Source: Acinetobacter sp. Ver3
GTDB lineage: Bacteria > Pseudomonadota > Gammaproteobacteria > Pseudomonadales > Moraxellaceae
DNA: 64,000 nucleotides
NCBI RefSeq assembly: GCF_000632455.1
Contig: NZ_JFYL01000007.1
Coordinates: 1 to 64,000, forward strand
Direction: 5' to 3'
Part shown: positions 61,884 to 64,000 of the stretch, piece after piece
Layout of the letters: each line of letters opens with the position of its first letter
Numbering within the stretch: position 1 is the stretch's first letter
Translations under genes and position numbers: made by a program
Notes under the pieces: generated by a model
Database searches by the model: none
What the model was told of the DNA's origin: nothing
The model's input: the letters and a program-made list of their open reading frames with translations, nothing else

Positions 61884-62678
61884 ATGGAAAAACTTTTAAA
61901 TATCATGCAAGAGCTTCGTGCGAAATGTCCATGGGATCAAAAACAAACGCCTGAAAGCTTGACTCGCTATGCGATTGAAGAAGCTTATGAGGTTGAAGAA
62001 GCAGTTCGATCACAAAATACAGCGCATATAAAAGAGGAATTAGGAGATCTTCTGCTGCAAGTTGTATTTCAAGCGCAAATGTATAGTGAGCAAGGAGCAT
62101 TTAATTTTCATGATGTGGTGGAAACGTTGTGCGACAAGTTGATTCGAAGACATCCTCATGTCTTTCAATCGGCTCAATTTGAACAACTGAATGAACAGCA
62201 GGTGAGTGAACTTTGGCAAAAAATTAAGGCTGAAGAGAAAAAAGACAAAACTAAATCACGTTTAGATGAAATTAAAGCGGGTCCTGCCTTAGATCAAGCC
62301 GAACAAATTCAAAAAAATGTAGCTCAGATTGGATTTGATTTCGAAAATGTTGAGCAAGCGTATGAAAAGTTAGATGAAGAGTTATCTGAATTGAGAGAGG
62401 CGCTCAACCATCAAAATTCCGACGAAATACAAGAGGAGTTTGGAGATTGTTTATTTTCTTTAATCAATGTTGGACGTAAAATCGGCATTTCAAGTGAGAT
62501 GGCTCTACTTGGAACCATCCACAAATTTAAACAACGTTTTTCATACATTGAGTTGCAGGCAAAAAATAGAAATACGCCCATTGAAAATATGAGTCTCAAA
62601 GAAATGGACCAATTGTGGGGTCAGGCAAAAGTGTATCTAAACCAACATAACAATAACATTCAGGTTCAACATGAATAG
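61884..62678 (+). CDS. mazG: Nucleoside triphosphate pyrophosphohydrolase MazG
   Basis: A 264-residue all-alpha NTP pyrophosphatase with two MazG repeats. The metal motifs are EEAYEVEEAVRSQ with EELGDLLLQV in the first and EELSELREALN with EEFGDCLFSLIN in the second. It hydrolyses NTPs, including aberrant ones, to NMP and pyrophosphate. In E. coli it affects (p)ppGpp levels, which fits its position after relA. KCPWDQKQTPESL near the start is the family signature. It overlaps comEA by 8 bases. Confidence 0.95.
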   Translation: MEKLLNIMQELRAKCPWDQKQTPESLTRYAIEEAYEVEEAVRSQNTAHIKEELGDLLLQVVFQAQMYSEQGAFNFHDVVETLCDKLIRRHPHVFQSAQFEQLNEQQVSELWQKIKAEEKKDKTKSRLDEIKAGPALDQAEQIQKNVAQIGFDFENVEQAYEKLDEELSELREALNHQNSDEIQEEFGDCLFSLINVGRKIGISSEMALLGTIHKFKQRFSYIELQAKNRNTPIENMSLKEMDQLWGQAKVYLNQHNNNIQVQHE

Positions 62679-63081
62679 CATCATTTCTTTTCTTCTTCTG
62701 ATATTTACTGCATGTGTGAGTTTAATCAGTTCGGCATATCCACAACAGTTTGATCAATCTTACTTAAAATGGAAAGCAGAGCAAGAAGCTCATGATCAAC
62801 GACTTAACCGGCAAAGTGCGAACCATTATTTATCTCGACCAGCCGTAAATACATCATCAAAGCAATCAGCTGGTGGTGTCGGGCAATCAACTAAAGTTCG
62901 TCTTAATACGGCTTCAATGGTTGAACTACAAATGATTAAAGGAGTGGGTGAGAAGAAAGCTGCTGCAATTATTGAGTATCGGCAAAAGCATGGCAGTTTT
63001 AAGTCAGTAGATGAACTTCAAAATGTCAAAGGAATAGGTCCAAAGTTTATCGAAAAGAATCGCAACCAGTTAGCCCTCTAA
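62671..63081 (+). CDS. ComEA-like helix-hairpin-helix DNA-binding protein
   Basis: A 136-residue exported protein. The N-terminal segment MNSIISFLLLIFTACVSLIS is a signal sequence or anchor. The C-terminal 65 residues form two helix-hairpin-helix motifs: MIKGVGEKKAAAIIEYR and NVKGIGPKFIEKNR, both with the G-x-G hairpin. ComEA proteins bind incoming DNA in the periplasm during natural transformation, which many Acinetobacter do. It overlaps mazG by 8 bases and is probably translated with it. The linker is Gln/Ser-rich and disordered. Competence itself is inferred, not shown. Confidence 0.88.
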   Translation: MNSIISFLLLIFTACVSLISSAYPQQFDQSYLKWKAEQEAHDQRLNRQSANHYLSRPAVNTSSKQSAGGVGQSTKVRLNTASMVELQMIKGVGEKKAAAIIEYRQKHGSFKSVDELQNVKGIGPKFIEKNRNQLAL

Positions 63082-63160
63082 CACATTTTTATAGAGGTCA
63101 AATGGCACTAAGGGGTGTTGAAATTTAATCAATTTTGACGGTGAATCTTGGAGAATAAAA

Positions 63161-63189
63161 TTGCCCTTTGATTGTGTTAGAGCTATGAT
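63161..63189 (+). promoter_or_regulatory. Promoter of pcnB
   Basis: TTGCCC (63161-63166) and TATGAT (63184-63189), 17-base spacer, 45 bases before the proposed TTG start. Confidence 0.65.
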
Positions 63190-63234
63190 TAGCACAATTA
63201 TGATTTTACGTTCTGACGTAGGAGACAGCGTCTT

Positions 63235-64000
63235 TTGCAAACTTTGCACGCGTCAAAGTGCGGTTTATCCACTGCACAATTACCTTCTTCCATTTTAGAT
63301 GTTATTGATTCTTTAACTAAAGCCGGCTATGAAGCTTACATCGTCGGTGGTGGTGTCCGTGATTTGATGCTTGGACTTGCGCCTAAAGATTTCGATGCTG
63401 TAACCAATGCGACACCTTCACAAATTAAAGAAGTATTTGGTCGTCGTTGCCGAATTATTGGTCGTCGTTTTGAGTTGGCTCATGTCTATTCTGGTCGTGA
63501 ATTAATTGAAGTGGCCACTTTCCGAGCTCCTCCTAAAAAAGCAGTGACTTCTGCTGCAGGGATGATTCTAAGAGATAATAATTGGGGCTCAATTGAAGAA
63601 GATTTTGCTCGTCGAGATTTCTCAATCAATGCGATGTATTACCAACCGCGTAAGGGTATCGTTCTTGATTTCTGTAACGCTATTGATGATATAAAAACAA
63701 AAACATTGCGTTTATTGGGTGATCCAAAGTTACGTTTTGAAGAAGATCCAGTTCGTATGTTACGAACACTGAGATTTGCTGCGAAACTTAACTTTAAAAT
63801 TGATCCTGCAATTTTAGATGTATTTACACCTGAAGCAGCCTTGCTTTTACGTGATGTATCACCCCATCGTTTATATGATGAATCTCAAAAGTTATTCACA
63901 ATGGGGCATTTGAATCGTGTGCTCCCAATGTTGATTGAGTTTGGAATCTGGAAACAATTATTTGCAGATATTCCTCCTCATATTGATGCATTTATTGAAC
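63235..64000 (+). CDS. pcnB: Poly(A) polymerase PcnB, 5' part, TTG start
   Basis: The frame stays open to the window end (255 codons). It is a class II nucleotidyltransferase that adds 3' poly(A) tails to RNA. The motifs are IVGGGVRDLMLGLAPKDFD, with catalytic Asp pair (DFD), RRCRIIGRRFELAHV, EEDFARRDFSINAMYY and RFEEDPVRMLRTLRFAAKL. No ATG starts before the conserved core; TTG at 63235 lies 10 bases after AGGAG, and a TGA 21 bases upstream rules out a longer frame. TTG at 63244 is a weaker option. CCA-adding enzyme is the main alternative, but the RRD and length so far fit PcnB. Confidence 0.9.
   Translation, partial: MQTLHASKCGLSTAQLPSSILDVIDSLTKAGYEAYIVGGGVRDLMLGLAPKDFDAVTNATPSQIKEVFGRRCRIIGRRFELAHVYSGRELIEVATFRAPPKKAVTSAAGMILRDNNWGSIEEDFARRDFSINAMYYQPRKGIVLDFCNAIDDIKTKTLRLLGDPKLRFEEDPVRMLRTLRFAAKLNFKIDPAILDVFTPEAALLLRDVSPHRLYDESQKLFTMGHLNRVLPMLIEFGIWKQLFADIPPHIDAFIE

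Noticed and set aside
1..64000. tRNA, rRNA, CRISPR arrays, prophage genes
   Set aside because: No cloverleaf-like CCA-ended element, regular spaced repeats or phage structural genes were seen on reading either strand.

Overview
The window is an ordinary chromosomal stretch of an Acinetobacter-like gammaproteobacterium. Supporting signs are the AT-rich coding style, split pyridine-nucleotide transhydrogenase genes (pntAA, pntAB, pntB), a tig-clpP-clpX cluster next to a Fiu/PiuA-type siderophore receptor with its PKHD hydroxylase, and the gacS / cysM-exonuclease-rlmD-relA-mazG block known from Acinetobacter and Pseudomonas. I see no tRNA, rRNA, CRISPR array, prophage or origin. One insertion sequence is present.

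Layout. 1-3.8 kb: a cut-off Sel1-repeat protein gene, metW and metX (methionine) and leuA (leucine), all on the minus strand. 4.1-9.6 kb: iron uptake, with a PKHD hydroxylase (piuC), a Fiu/PiuA-type receptor and a CirA-type receptor, with Fur-box-like palindromes upstream of both receptors. 9.7-13.3 kb: trigger factor and the ClpXP protease. 13.4-22.5 kb: a lipoprotein, a DUF2059 protein, class I fumarase, a frameshifted orphan gene, pta-ackA and proA. 22.7-36.1 kb: an alpha/beta hydrolase with a PilZ-like tail, an LCM-type methyltransferase, nagZ, the tail-specific protease prc, an MHYT-GGDEF-EAL protein, prfC, two related lipoproteins, a TatD nuclease and tcdA. 36.1-44.4 kb: dusA, then an AT-rich accessory patch (two small orphan genes and an IS5-type element), a GFA-family protein, an alcohol dehydrogenase, a SoxR-controlled RidA/MFS operon and a DMT exporter. 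45.2-48.1 kb: the transhydrogenase operon behind a nearly 800-base leader. 48.2-54.8 kb: a GNAT enzyme, rsfS, a crotonase-glxR-hyi operon and the hybrid kinase gacS. 54.9-64 kb: cysM, a PolB-like exonuclease, rlmD, relA, an exported orphan, an SDR, mazG, comEA and the 5' part of pcnB, which starts at TTG.

How the parts connect. Two second-messenger themes are present: c-di-GMP (the MHYT-GGDEF-EAL protein and the possible PilZ tail on the hydrolase) and (p)ppGpp (relA). The best-resolved regulatory sites are a perfect 19-base Fur-type palindrome filling the promoter spacer of the CirA-type receptor, and a near-consensus SoxR box inside a 19-bp promoter spacer facing the RidA/MFS operon.

I found no clearly new multi-gene system. 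The best leads are the hydrolase-PilZ fusion, the SoxR-RidA-MFS unit, the small genes beside the IS element, the tandem lipoproteins and several unexplained palindromes. All family assignments come from reading the translated sequences; no database search was run.
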